Below, piece by piece: positions 44,495 through 51,939 of a stretch of DNA of 64,000 nt; positions within the stretch are counted from its first letter, which is position 1, and each line of letters opens with the position of its first letter. The notes under the pieces are model-generated. The model ran no database searches and was not told where the DNA came from. It worked only from the letters and a program-made list of their open reading frames with translations. The position numbers and the translations under genes are program-made. The DNA comes from Prochloron sp965198675. Its GTDB lineage: Bacteria; Cyanobacteriota; Cyanobacteriia; Cyanobacteriales; Prochloraceae. Where the stretch lies: contig OZ240666.1 in assembly GCA_965198675.1 (NCBI GenBank), positions 1,240,001 through 1,304,000 on the forward strand, given 5' to 3'.

Positions 44495-45049
44495 TTAAAT
44501 CCAGTCCTCTTCATCTGGATCTTCCTCTTCCTGCTGGAGGTTTTGTCTATAGGGAGGAGTTATTACTCGATAGTTAGCATCGTAAACTGGCTCCCTACTG
44601 CTTGTTTCTGACGGATGATCTTCCCGATAGCTGTAAGAATAAGTAGAATCGGAACTATCCCTTTCATCATTATATTCCTCTTCCGTGCTAGTACTATCGT
44701 AATCTTCTCTTAGGTTGGTAGGTTCTGCGGGAGGTTCCTCAATATTCCACTCGTCTTCTCCCCTCATGTTTTCAGTTCGGTATTCTCTGGGAGGTTTAGG
44801 GGGTTCAAATGATGGTGGATCTGGTTCTGTTGCTTTGGGAGCAATCCCTGCAAAAGCTATCCAGTTGAAGTATGTTAAGCATGTACTAGTTAATGCACCA
44901 GCAGCAGTAAATAGGAACACCCAGATTGCTAGTGGCAGTGTGACTGGGGTACTATTGAAAAATACGAGGGACATTGGTTGGCGATTTTGAAGGAAAAGAG
45001 CGATCGCAGTCCCTAATAACATTACTAATATTAGCAGTATATTTTGCAT
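44495..45049 (-). CDS. LapA-domain membrane protein with acidic tail
   Basis: 184 aa. Two membrane helices (about 3-20 and 38-60) with FLQNRQPMSLVFFNSTPVTL between them are typical of LapA/DUF1049 proteins. The remaining ~115 residues are hydrophilic, rich in Asp, Glu, Ser and Pro, and probably disordered. Located upstream of aroK-argB; role unknown. Confidence 0.75.
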   Translation of the reverse strand: MQNILLILVMLLGTAIALFLQNRQPMSLVFFNSTPVTLPLAIWVFLFTAAGALTSTCLTYFNWIAFAGIAPKATEPDPPSFEPPKPPREYRTENMRGEDEWNIEEPPAEPTNLREDYDSTSTEEEYNDERDSSDSTYSYSYREDHPSETSSREPVYDANYRVITPPYRQNLQQEEEDPDEEDWI

Positions 45050-45303
45050 ACTTTATAATAAATTAGTTTTTATGTAATGTATTGACGCACCCCCCATCTC
45101 CCCCACGGGCTGGGTAAAGTTTGTAGGGTGCGGACGCCAAGGGCGCTTTGCTTCGCAATGGCAACGCACCGACCTTGATTTGGTAGGCAATAAGCAATTT
45201 ACTCTTCATAAAGGGTACCAAACGTTTGCCTAATTGCCCACCCTACGTCTGGGTTTAATTTTACCCAGCGGTAGCGTCATCGATGGTGCGTTAACAACGC
45301 ACC
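45050..45303. repeat. Repeat DNA before ubiX
   Basis: Contains the third ATTGCGAAGCAA-type repeat (45132-45159, minus orientation) and partial GTAGGGTGCG/AACGCACC units. No gene seen. Confidence 0.6.
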
Positions 45304-45912
45304 CTACGCACCGGACCAGCGGTTGATGGGGACGCAGTCTATTCTCAACTGATCCAGGGTACGAGCAACAACAAAATCCACTAAATCCTCAATTGTTTGG
45401 GGATTGTGATACCATGCTGGGATAGCAGGGACGATTTTCACTCCCACTTCCGCTAGAGCGGTTAAGTTCCGCAGGTGAATGAGGCTGAAAGGGGTTTCCC
45501 TAGGAACGAGAATTAGGGGACGACCTTCTTTGAGCTGAACGTCAGCAGCTCTTTCTAACAGATCGGAACTCAAGCCCACTGCTATTTTAGCAACAGTACT
45601 CATACTACTGGGAATAACAATCATTCCCAGAGTGGGAAAAGATCCGCTAGCAATATTTGCTCCTAGGTTTGACCAGCGGTGACAACGGAGTTTTCCTGCT
45701 GTTGAGACTCCTGCTTGCTCTCGCCAAAACTTTTCTTGTTGGTCTGGTTCCTTGGGTATCGTGATGTTTTGTTCTGCAAGCCATACCATAGAGGTAGCTT
45801 TGGAGGCTACTACCTCAATAGTATAGTCTGCTTCGAGAAGGAATTTAATAGTGCGAACGGCATATATTAAACCAGAAGCACCGCTAATACCGATAATAAG
45901 GGGTTTAGTCAC
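45304..45912 (-). CDS. ubiX: Flavin prenyltransferase UbiX
   Basis: 202 aa. Makes prenylated FMN for UbiD-type decarboxylases. Motifs: IGISGASGLIYAVRTI (about 7-22), IASGSFPTLGMIVIPSSMST (about 88), ERAADVQLKEGRPLILVPRE and TPFSLIHLRNL. The ATG at 45910-45912 gives MTKPLIIGISGASG. No ubiD nearby. Confidence 0.93.
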   Translation of the reverse strand: MTKPLIIGISGASGLIYAVRTIKFLLEADYTIEVVASKATSMVWLAEQNITIPKEPDQQEKFWREQAGVSTAGKLRCHRWSNLGANIASGSFPTLGMIVIPSSMSTVAKIAVGLSSDLLERAADVQLKEGRPLILVPRETPFSLIHLRNLTALAEVGVKIVPAIPAWYHNPQTIEDLVDFVVARTLDQLRIDCVPINRWSGA

Positions 45913-45981
45913 CTTTTTGGAGTCTTGTTGTTTTTATTTAACCGCAGAGGCACAGAGGGCGCAGAGGGGGGAAGAGGAGTG

Positions 45982-46716
45982 TTAAATTAATCCTTCTAGT
46001 TCTAATTCTTCTATCATTTGCAGTCCCCGAGGGTCTCCTACTTGTAACAAAGCTGCTTTTGCGTCTTCTTTGACTCCTAAATCTTCATCTTCTACATAGC
46101 TCTCCAGGAGAGCGTCAATGGCTGTAGCGTAGACTACGTTAGAGGGGAGTTCACGGCAAAGTTTTCCCAGAGACCAAGCACAGTTACTGCGCACTGCTGC
46201 GGTGGAGTCTCGTCGCAAGCCTTGAATTAAGGGGGGAATTGCGGCAATAATGTCTTTATAGGTTAGTTTGGCGACAGTAGCTAAACCGCTGGCTGCCCAG
46301 AGACGAACGGCGGATATATCAGTTTTGAGGGCGTGGATCAGGGGTTGGGTGGCTCTAGGGTCGCTGCTGTTTCCTAGTGCCCAAACTATACCTTTGCGAG
46401 CGTAACCGTTCCAATCTTTTTTTAGCTGTTCTATTAATGATTCTACTGCGTTTGGACTGGTGTTCCTTCCTAAAGCATAAGCAGCACTGACTCGCACTAA
46501 GGCACAGTCGTCGGTGAGCAATTTTATCAGCTGGGGGATAGAACGGGTCTCTTCCAGGTCGCAAAAAACCCTTGCTGCCAGCATTCTTTGCTTGGGTTCT
46601 GGGTGAGAAAGCAGTGGCAGCATTGCTTCTGGGTCGGGAGCTGGTGGTTCTCTCTCCCCTGAAGTACTTTCAATATCAAGTAAATCTAATTGGTTATCAT
46701 TCATATTATTACTCAA
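45982..46716 (-). CDS. HEAT-repeat protein (PBS lyase HEAT-like)
   Basis: 244 aa with five to six HEAT units: MLAARVFCDLEETRSIPQLI, VRVSAAYALGRNTSPNAVES, ARKGIVWALGNSSDPRATQP, VRLWAASGLATVAKLTYKDI, VRSNCAWSLGKLCRELPSNV. Related proteins include phycobilin lyases (CpcE/F) and NblB-like factors, but nothing here proves a chromophore role; it could be a generic scaffold. Confidence 0.8.
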   Translation of the reverse strand: MSNNMNDNQLDLLDIESTSGEREPPAPDPEAMLPLLSHPEPKQRMLAARVFCDLEETRSIPQLIKLLTDDCALVRVSAAYALGRNTSPNAVESLIEQLKKDWNGYARKGIVWALGNSSDPRATQPLIHALKTDISAVRLWAASGLATVAKLTYKDIIAAIPPLIQGLRRDSTAAVRSNCAWSLGKLCRELPSNVVYATAIDALLESYVEDEDLGVKEDAKAALLQVGDPRGLQMIEELELEGLI

Positions 46717-46763
46717 TCAGTGACCTTGTACCATGACAGTTGACCAGGCGTATGATGGGCAGG

Positions 46764-46907
46764 CTATCCCCTACTCCCCACCTCTTCTATAGGTGCTGGG
46801 TTCGCCATGTCTGAAGGGAGGAATATTCGGACGCTGGTGGCTAATAATGCCACTAGGAATACTAACAGGATAAGGAAGGGAACAATGTATTGACGGAAGA
46901 TTGCCAT
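46764..46907 (-). CDS. 47-residue single-pass membrane protein
   Basis: ATG at 46905-46907, TAG at 46764-46766. MAIFRQYIVPFLILLVFLVA starts a single hydrophobic helix running to about residue 32, followed by a short polar tail. It looks like a conserved small thylakoid or plasma-membrane peptide but matches no named subunit I can recall. Confidence 0.5.
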   Translation of the reverse strand: MAIFRQYIVPFLILLVFLVALLATSVRIFLPSDMANPAPIEEVGSRG

Positions 46908-47084
46908 TGTGATTTTTGCTGGTTGGTAGCTCTAATATTTTAGCTATTTCCTCTGGGAGATTGCAAATAGTTTCACCCAGAGGCACGGAGGACACAGCGG
47001 GGAAATAGGCTATAATCTATATAATAGGGGCACGGTGGATGACGCAGCCTCTATCTTGTTCAAATATAAAGAGTAGCGGAAAAA

Positions 47085-47576
47085 ATGAAGACCTTTGAAG
47101 AAATGCAGGCAATTATTGCAGAAATGTTGGAGTCCCAGCGAAATTTTAGTCTGGAACAAGAGGAATTTAATCGCCGACACGAGCTGCGACAAGAGGAATT
47201 TAATCGCCGACAAGAGCTGCGACAAGAGGAATTTAATCGCCGACAAGAGGAATTTAATTGCCAACAAGAGGAATTTAATCGTCGGCAAGAGCTACGACAA
47301 GAGGAATTTAATCGCCAACAAGAACTGCGACACCAAGAATTAAGTGAAGGACACCAAAAGTTTAAGCAAACGATGGAGCAAGAAATGCAGCGGTTTATGG
47401 CTCGTCAGCGGGAGTTGCAAGAGAGTGATTTACGTCGTCAGTCAGAATTCGCTAAAGTCTCGGAAAGTATTAAAGCTTTAATGCGGGTTTCAGAACGGTT
47501 GGTGACTAATGCAGAAATGGTGGATTATATTCAAAAAAACCATGAAAAAAGAATTCGTGATTTGGAAGAAGAGTAG
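47085..47576 (+). CDS. Coiled-coil protein with QEEFNR repeats
   Basis: 163 aa, almost entirely helical and charged. Residues ~24-85 are seven or more copies of EEFNRRQ/ELRQ (for example RQEEFNRRQELRQEEFNRRQ), encoded by near-identical DNA, which implies recent expansion. The rest is a conventional coiled coil ending HEKRIRDLEEE. Similar DUF-type coiled-coil proteins are frequent in filamentous cyanobacteria; role unknown. Confidence 0.65.
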   Translation: MKTFEEMQAIIAEMLESQRNFSLEQEEFNRRHELRQEEFNRRQELRQEEFNRRQEEFNCQQEEFNRRQELRQEEFNRQQELRHQELSEGHQKFKQTMEQEMQRFMARQRELQESDLRRQSEFAKVSESIKALMRVSERLVTNAEMVDYIQKNHEKRIRDLEEE

Positions 47577-47659
47577 GGGCGCAAGGCTTGCGCCCAAAAG
47601 TAGGGTGGGCATCGCCCACCAAAAGCCCAAAAGTAGCATTGCCCACCAAAAGAGCGTCG

Positions 47660-47770
47660 AGTGTGTAAGGGAGAGGTTCACCCGATGCTTTTGCTAGAGC
47701 GTAAGCAAAACAGTCACCAAAATTTAGTTTTGCCTTATGATTGCTTTTACCATATTTGACAAAAGCATCA
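47660..47770 (-). pseudogene. PIN-domain (VapC-type) toxin remnant
   Basis: The minus strand reads DAFVKYGKSNHKAKLNFGDC then FAYALAKASGEPLPY, the C-terminal active-site region of VapC ribonucleases (the Asp of GDCFAYALAK is one of the metal ligands). Upstream sequence has stops and only scattered resemblance; downstream the frame runs into GGTGGGC repeat DNA. No antitoxin seen. Confidence 0.6.
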
Positions 47771-48040
47771 AGGGGATAATGTCAATTCTTGATGCTGCTA
47801 AAAAAGCAATTTAATGTTTGTCTTTCTGAAGAAGCTTCAATAGCCAACTCTTCTGGATTTCACTTTTGCCTGTGATAGAGACAAGTTGAAGTATGAGCTT
47901 CTGAGTTTTTTAATAAGAATAGTCATTTTACCAAGATGTAGGGGCGCAAAGGGGGGTGTTTCTCCTATAATAGTATAATTAGGGAAAAAAAGGTGGACTT
48001 TCCCTGTACCCTGATTTATTCCCAGGCTGGATAGCTGGAG

Positions 48041-48074
48041 GGCGCACCGCTACGCGGATCCGTTCCGGATCGCC
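48041..48074 (+). repeat. GCGGATC palindrome, copy 3 (intergenic)
   Basis: GGCGCACCGCTACGCGGATC followed by CGTTCCGGATCGCC. The intergenic reference copy for the units found in frame in rubA and the adk remnant. Confidence 0.8.
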
Positions 48075-48214
48075 ATATGATATTATATTATCATCTAGGA
48101 AGGTGGTAGGTGGGCGTGGTAGGTGGGCGATGCCCACTACAGTCCTCGCCTTTATGGTAATACCAAGCAACGGGGAAATTTAAACCCTGAACGAATGCGC
48201 GACAGTCCCCACCC

Positions 48215-48404
48215 GTAGGATGCGTTAGCTGTCGTAGGATGCGTTACTAGCCACTGTAGGATGCGTTACTAGCCGTAAGTAGTAGCAACAATACAAACTT
48301 TGTTGGCGTAACGCATCGTACTAGCAACAATACAAACTTTGTTGGCGTAACGCATCGTACGTAGCAGCATCCTAAATTAAATGGGTTAGCGTAACGCATC
48401 CTAC
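48215..48404. repeat. GTAGGATGCGTTA repeats, compound copy 3
   Basis: At least three left ends (GTAGGATGCGTTA) and three right ends (GCGTAACGCATC) with internal duplications of AGCAACAATACAAACTTTGT, suggesting repeated insertion or slippage at one site. Confidence 0.8.
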
Positions 48405-48714
48405 GCGAAGCGGGGTGGGGAAGGATAGCGCGGGAACTTCCTGGGTGATACCCCCTAAGTTCCCAACTACGCTTTGGGAACCTTGTCGGGGTTTTATCTT
48501 GACAACCTACATCCAAACTGCTATAGTTAGGGTATCCGACTCAACAGTCCTGCTCCTGCCAAGCCTGGCCTGAGCAGGGCCAACCCGCCGAATCACCTAC
48601 CAACTCTATCCAAGCGTAGAAAGCTCACGCAAATTGCACATGGCCCGCAAGATGCACTGCGAGCTATACAACGCTGCTTTGGCTAATCGTCGAACTCAAT
48701 ACCAGCGCCTCGGA

Positions 48715-48765
48715 CCTGCCCGCGGCATTGATTAATGGCGCGGGTGCGGCTGCACAGGAGCAGGG
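48715..48765. repeat. 51-base insertion in tnpB-2
   Basis: CCTGCCCGCGGCATTGATTA through AGGAGCAGGG; GC-rich with GCGCGG/CCGCGC-type inverted segments and an in-frame TAA. Similar GGCGCGGCTGCGCAGGAGCA sequence occurs at 19355-19375 near tnpB-1. Exact ends inferred from the protein alignment. Confidence 0.6.
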
Positions 48766-49155
48766 GTGGATTACTTTGAGCAGCAGAACTCCCTACCAGC
48801 ATTCAAAGAAGTGTGGCCTGAGTACAAAGAACTGGGATCTCATACTCTGCAAGCAACTTTAAAACGAGTAGATTTTGGCTATCAGCGCTTTTTTAAGGGG
48901 CTGGCAAAATATCCTAGATTCAAAGCAAAACGTCGCTACAGAGGGTGGACATATCCAGACAGTGCTGGTTGGAAAGTTCACACAAATATGGGTGTTAACG
49001 GTCAGCTTGAGTTGAGGCATTTTAAATCCGGCCCTATCTTTATTCCAATGCGGGGAAAGGCTAGAACTTGGGGGAACCCAACAACTTGTACTCTAGTTTG
49101 GAGCAACAATAAATGGTACACTTCCATCACAGTGAATTGTGTCCCAGAAAGGCAA

Positions 49156-49203
49156 ACCCACCCCCCTTCGCCCCCCTCCCAGGAGGGGGGTTGGGGGGTG
49201 GGT
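49156..49203. repeat. ACCCACCCC palindrome, copy 3 (in tnpB-2)
   Basis: 48 bases, ACCCACCCC at one end, GGGGTGGGT at the other and CCCTCCCAGGAGGG at the centre. It lies just before the RuvC-I motif GLDFG. Confidence 0.85.
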
Positions 49204-49823
49204 TGGTTTAGATTTTGGGTGCAAAGTAGCTATAGCTACATCAGATGGAGAGTTCATAGAGGCTCCAAAATTTCAGGCAAAAGCTGCTGAAAAAGTCAAG
49301 CAACTATCAAAACAGCTAAGAAGAAAACGCCGACCAGAAAAAAGGAAGACTAAAGCTTCTCGTAGATGGCGCAAGGCGCAAGGACTAATTAGCAAAGTAA
49401 AGCGCAAAGTTGCCAATCAGCGCCACGACTGGTCTCATAAGGTAGCAGCACAAATCGTTAGCAGTAATAGCTTGGTTGCTACTGAGAAATTAAACCTTAA
49501 GGGCATGACACGAAAGGGAAAGGGGAAACGGTCAAAGGCCGGCCTCAATCGGTCCCTCTTAGATGTAGCTATTGGCATGACGAAAGATGCCATTAAGTAT
49601 AAGGTTATTGAGGCGGGTGGTGTTTATTTAGAAGCACCGACTCAAAAGTTAAAACCCACTCAAAGATGTGCTAAATGTTGGGAAACTACCAAGAAAACAT
49701 TGAGCGAGCGTACACATGTTTGTCAGCATTGTGGGCATCAAGAAGATAGGGACACCAATGCAGCTCAAGTCATGTTGGCTTGAGCAAGGGGGCAGGAACT
49801 GTCCTCTCTAGATGTAGAGCCGC

Positions 49824-49888
49824 GTAGGATGCGTTAGCTGCCGTTAGGATGTGGTAGCTGCCGTTAGGATTAGCGTAACGCATCCTAC
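49824..49888. repeat. GTAGGATGCGTTA inverted-end repeat, copy 4
   Basis: 65 bases with 13-base inverted ends. It sits between AGATGTAGAGCCGC and GGAAGCATGAGGCATCTA, which look like one continuous tnpB 3' flank (AGATG/CATCT complementary), so the repeat probably inserted into the guide-RNA/right-end region. Confidence 0.75.
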
Positions 49889-49970
49889 CAATTGCGGAAG
49901 CATGAGGCATCTAGGGGCGTTGAAACGTCAGAAACGCCGTGTTCAGCGTAGCGACACGGCGTAGTTCATA

Positions 49971-51758
49971 TTATAGTCCCGGTCGAGGTATGGAGGGGGG
50001 TTTCCGCTTATTGAGCTGACGCAACCAAAAACCCCCTGCTACGGCAATTACCAAGCATACCCACCCAGTGGAGGATTGTAAGAGTAAGAAGCCCCCAGTG
50101 GACAGCATTGCCCCAAACAAGAGTAAGATGGCAGCAAGAACTTTTTGTATGTCTAGACCTAAATCCTGGGCTGGGGCTAAACTAGTATTGATACGCTGTT
50201 GCCCCCACCCTGGACCTCCTGGGCGCACTAGGCGATAGAATTGATTTAGTGTTTCTGGTGTCTCGGGAGAAGTAACAAACATTAATATTAACCATAATAA
50301 TGTTATTACAAGACTATTAACCATCACCCGGGTGCCGAAATCGGCTATTTTCAAGACTGGAACCAGGGTAGTAGCGCAACCGAGGAGAAAACTACCCACT
50401 ATTGCAGCTAGTTCCGCTGCTGCATTAACTCGCCACCAAAACCAACGTAAGATGAATACTAAACCCGAACCTGTACCTATGATAATTACTAATCGGAAGA
50501 CAGTGGCTACGTCTTTAGCAAAGAAGGCTGCAACGGCACCTAAAACAGTAACTAAGACTGAGGAGATTCTGCCTACCCAAACTAACTCCTCCTGAGACGC
50601 ATCGGGGTTGTAGAACCGTCTGTAGAGGTCGTTGGTAATAAAGGAAGCCCCCCAGTTAATAGAAGTGGAAACAGTACTCATAAAAGCAGCTATTAAAGAC
50701 GCAACTACCAGTCCCAACATTCCTGAGGGTAAAAATTCTAACATGAGTTTGGGATAACCAAACTCTCGGTCCTCTAAATCGGGAAAGATAACTAAAGCTG
50801 CGAGAGCGACAATTATCCAGGGCCAGGTGCGCAGGATATAGTGCATAATATTAAAAATCCAAGCTGCTTTCTCTGCCTCCCTTTCATTTTTAGCTGCGGC
50901 AAACCGTTGTACGAACTCCCCACCTCCGTCACTACGGCGCCAGGACCACCACTGGATAAAGATATAGGCAAAAAAGGTGCTAGCGGTGATACCTGCGGTT
51001 TGGCTAAATTGCAGAAAACTTCCTTCACCACCCACAGTTAAGGGAAAGAAGGATAAGATATCTTTATCTGCTACTTGGGGTACTTTCTCAACTAAAGCGT
51101 GAATACCCCCCACATTGTCCAGTGCATAAAAGGCTACCACCATAGCTCCCAATAAAGCCAGGAAAAACTGAAAGAAGTCCGTGGACACTACTCCCCACAG
51201 TCCCGCCAAACCAGAGTATATTAAGACAAAGATGCTGACACCGATGACTGTTAGGAGTTTAATATAGTTAGCGTCTGCCGGTATACCTAGGTTTTGCCAA
51301 ATTTCCAAGGCTTCCACAACTTTAACCATAGCCAGCATAGCATAGCCGATGGCAATGCAGTTTATGGGTACCGCAAAGATGAAGGCTTTCACGGAACGGA
51401 GTACTGCTGCCATTTCCCCCCCATAGCGCAGTTCCGTCAATTCTGCATCGGTGATAACTTGCGATCGCCGCCACATGCGGGCAAAGATGTACACCATAGT
51501 AATATGGGAGATGCCGAAAATCCACCACTCCCAGTTTCCCGCAATACCCCTGGTGCCCACAACTCCCGTAATATAGAGGGGGGTATCAATGGAAAATGTT
51601 GTGGCTGCCATGCTAATACCAGCTAACCACCAGGGGAGCGATCGCCCGGAGATAAAGAAGTCTTCTATAGACTTAGATGCTTTGCCAGATAAGTACAGTC
51701 CTAACCCCATAGCTAAGATGAGATAGAGTAGGACAATCAGCCAGTCAATTATTTCCAT
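49971..51758 (-). CDS. Sodium:solute symporter family protein
   Basis: 595 aa, about 13 to 15 membrane helices. The SSS/LeuT-fold signatures include DFFISGRSLPWWLAGISMAA (about 33-52, including the Na+ site region), a long series of helices, and FMSTVSTSINWGASFITNDL (about 360-379). The substrate cannot be deduced. It is monocistronic as far as seen. Confidence 0.87.
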   Translation of the reverse strand: MEIIDWLIVLLYLILAMGLGLYLSGKASKSIEDFFISGRSLPWWLAGISMAATTFSIDTPLYITGVVGTRGIAGNWEWWIFGISHITMVYIFARMWRRSQVITDAELTELRYGGEMAAVLRSVKAFIFAVPINCIAIGYAMLAMVKVVEALEIWQNLGIPADANYIKLLTVIGVSIFVLIYSGLAGLWGVVSTDFFQFFLALLGAMVVAFYALDNVGGIHALVEKVPQVADKDILSFFPLTVGGEGSFLQFSQTAGITASTFFAYIFIQWWSWRRSDGGGEFVQRFAAAKNEREAEKAAWIFNIMHYILRTWPWIIVALAALVIFPDLEDREFGYPKLMLEFLPSGMLGLVVASLIAAFMSTVSTSINWGASFITNDLYRRFYNPDASQEELVWVGRISSVLVTVLGAVAAFFAKDVATVFRLVIIIGTGSGLVFILRWFWWRVNAAAELAAIVGSFLLGCATTLVPVLKIADFGTRVMVNSLVITLLWLILMFVTSPETPETLNQFYRLVRPGGPGWGQQRINTSLAPAQDLGLDIQKVLAAILLLFGAMLSTGGFLLLQSSTGWVCLVIAVAGGFWLRQLNKRKPPSIPRPGL

Positions 51759-51939
51759 AAGTTACCTTCGTCTTAAACAACCTCTTTGCGTCTTTGCGCC
51801 TTTGCGCGAGATAATACGTTGGATAACACTACCACATCCTTATGGGCTTTTTGTGCATCATAGAGGTTTTTGATAAAACCGCAGAGGCGCAGAGGGCGCA
51901 GAAGTAAGAGAGGAGAGGAAGAGCGGGAAAAGGAGCGGT

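Larger units (their letters stand above)
47577..48588. other. Repeat-rich region with a toxin remnant
   Basis: About 1 kb without an intact gene. In order: GGGTGGGCATCGCCCACC units (about 47600-47650), a VapC remnant (about 47660-47770, minus), AT-rich DNA, the GCGGATC palindrome (48041-48074), further GTGGGC units, a compound GTAGGATGCGTTA repeat (48215-48404), and the probable left end of the second tnpB element. Confidence 0.7.
48589..49783 (+). pseudogene. tnpB: Second TnpB (IS200/IS605 type), broken by repeat insertions
   Basis: Different subtype from the first. Fragment 1 reads RITYQLYPSVESSRKLHM... to RTQYQRLG (to 48714). Fragment 2 starts VDYFEQQNSLPAFKEVWPEY at 48766 and runs to VNCVPER at about 49153. 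Fragment 3 starts GLDFGCKVAIATSDG (RuvC-I Asp) and contains VATEKLNLKGM (Glu region), the zinc ribbon CAKC...CQHC and DRDTNAAQVMLA. A 51-base insertion (48715-48765) and the 48-base palindrome at 49156-49203 separate the fragments. Stop at 49781-49783. The 3' region that would specify the guide RNA is itself interrupted at 49824-49888. Confidence 0.85.
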
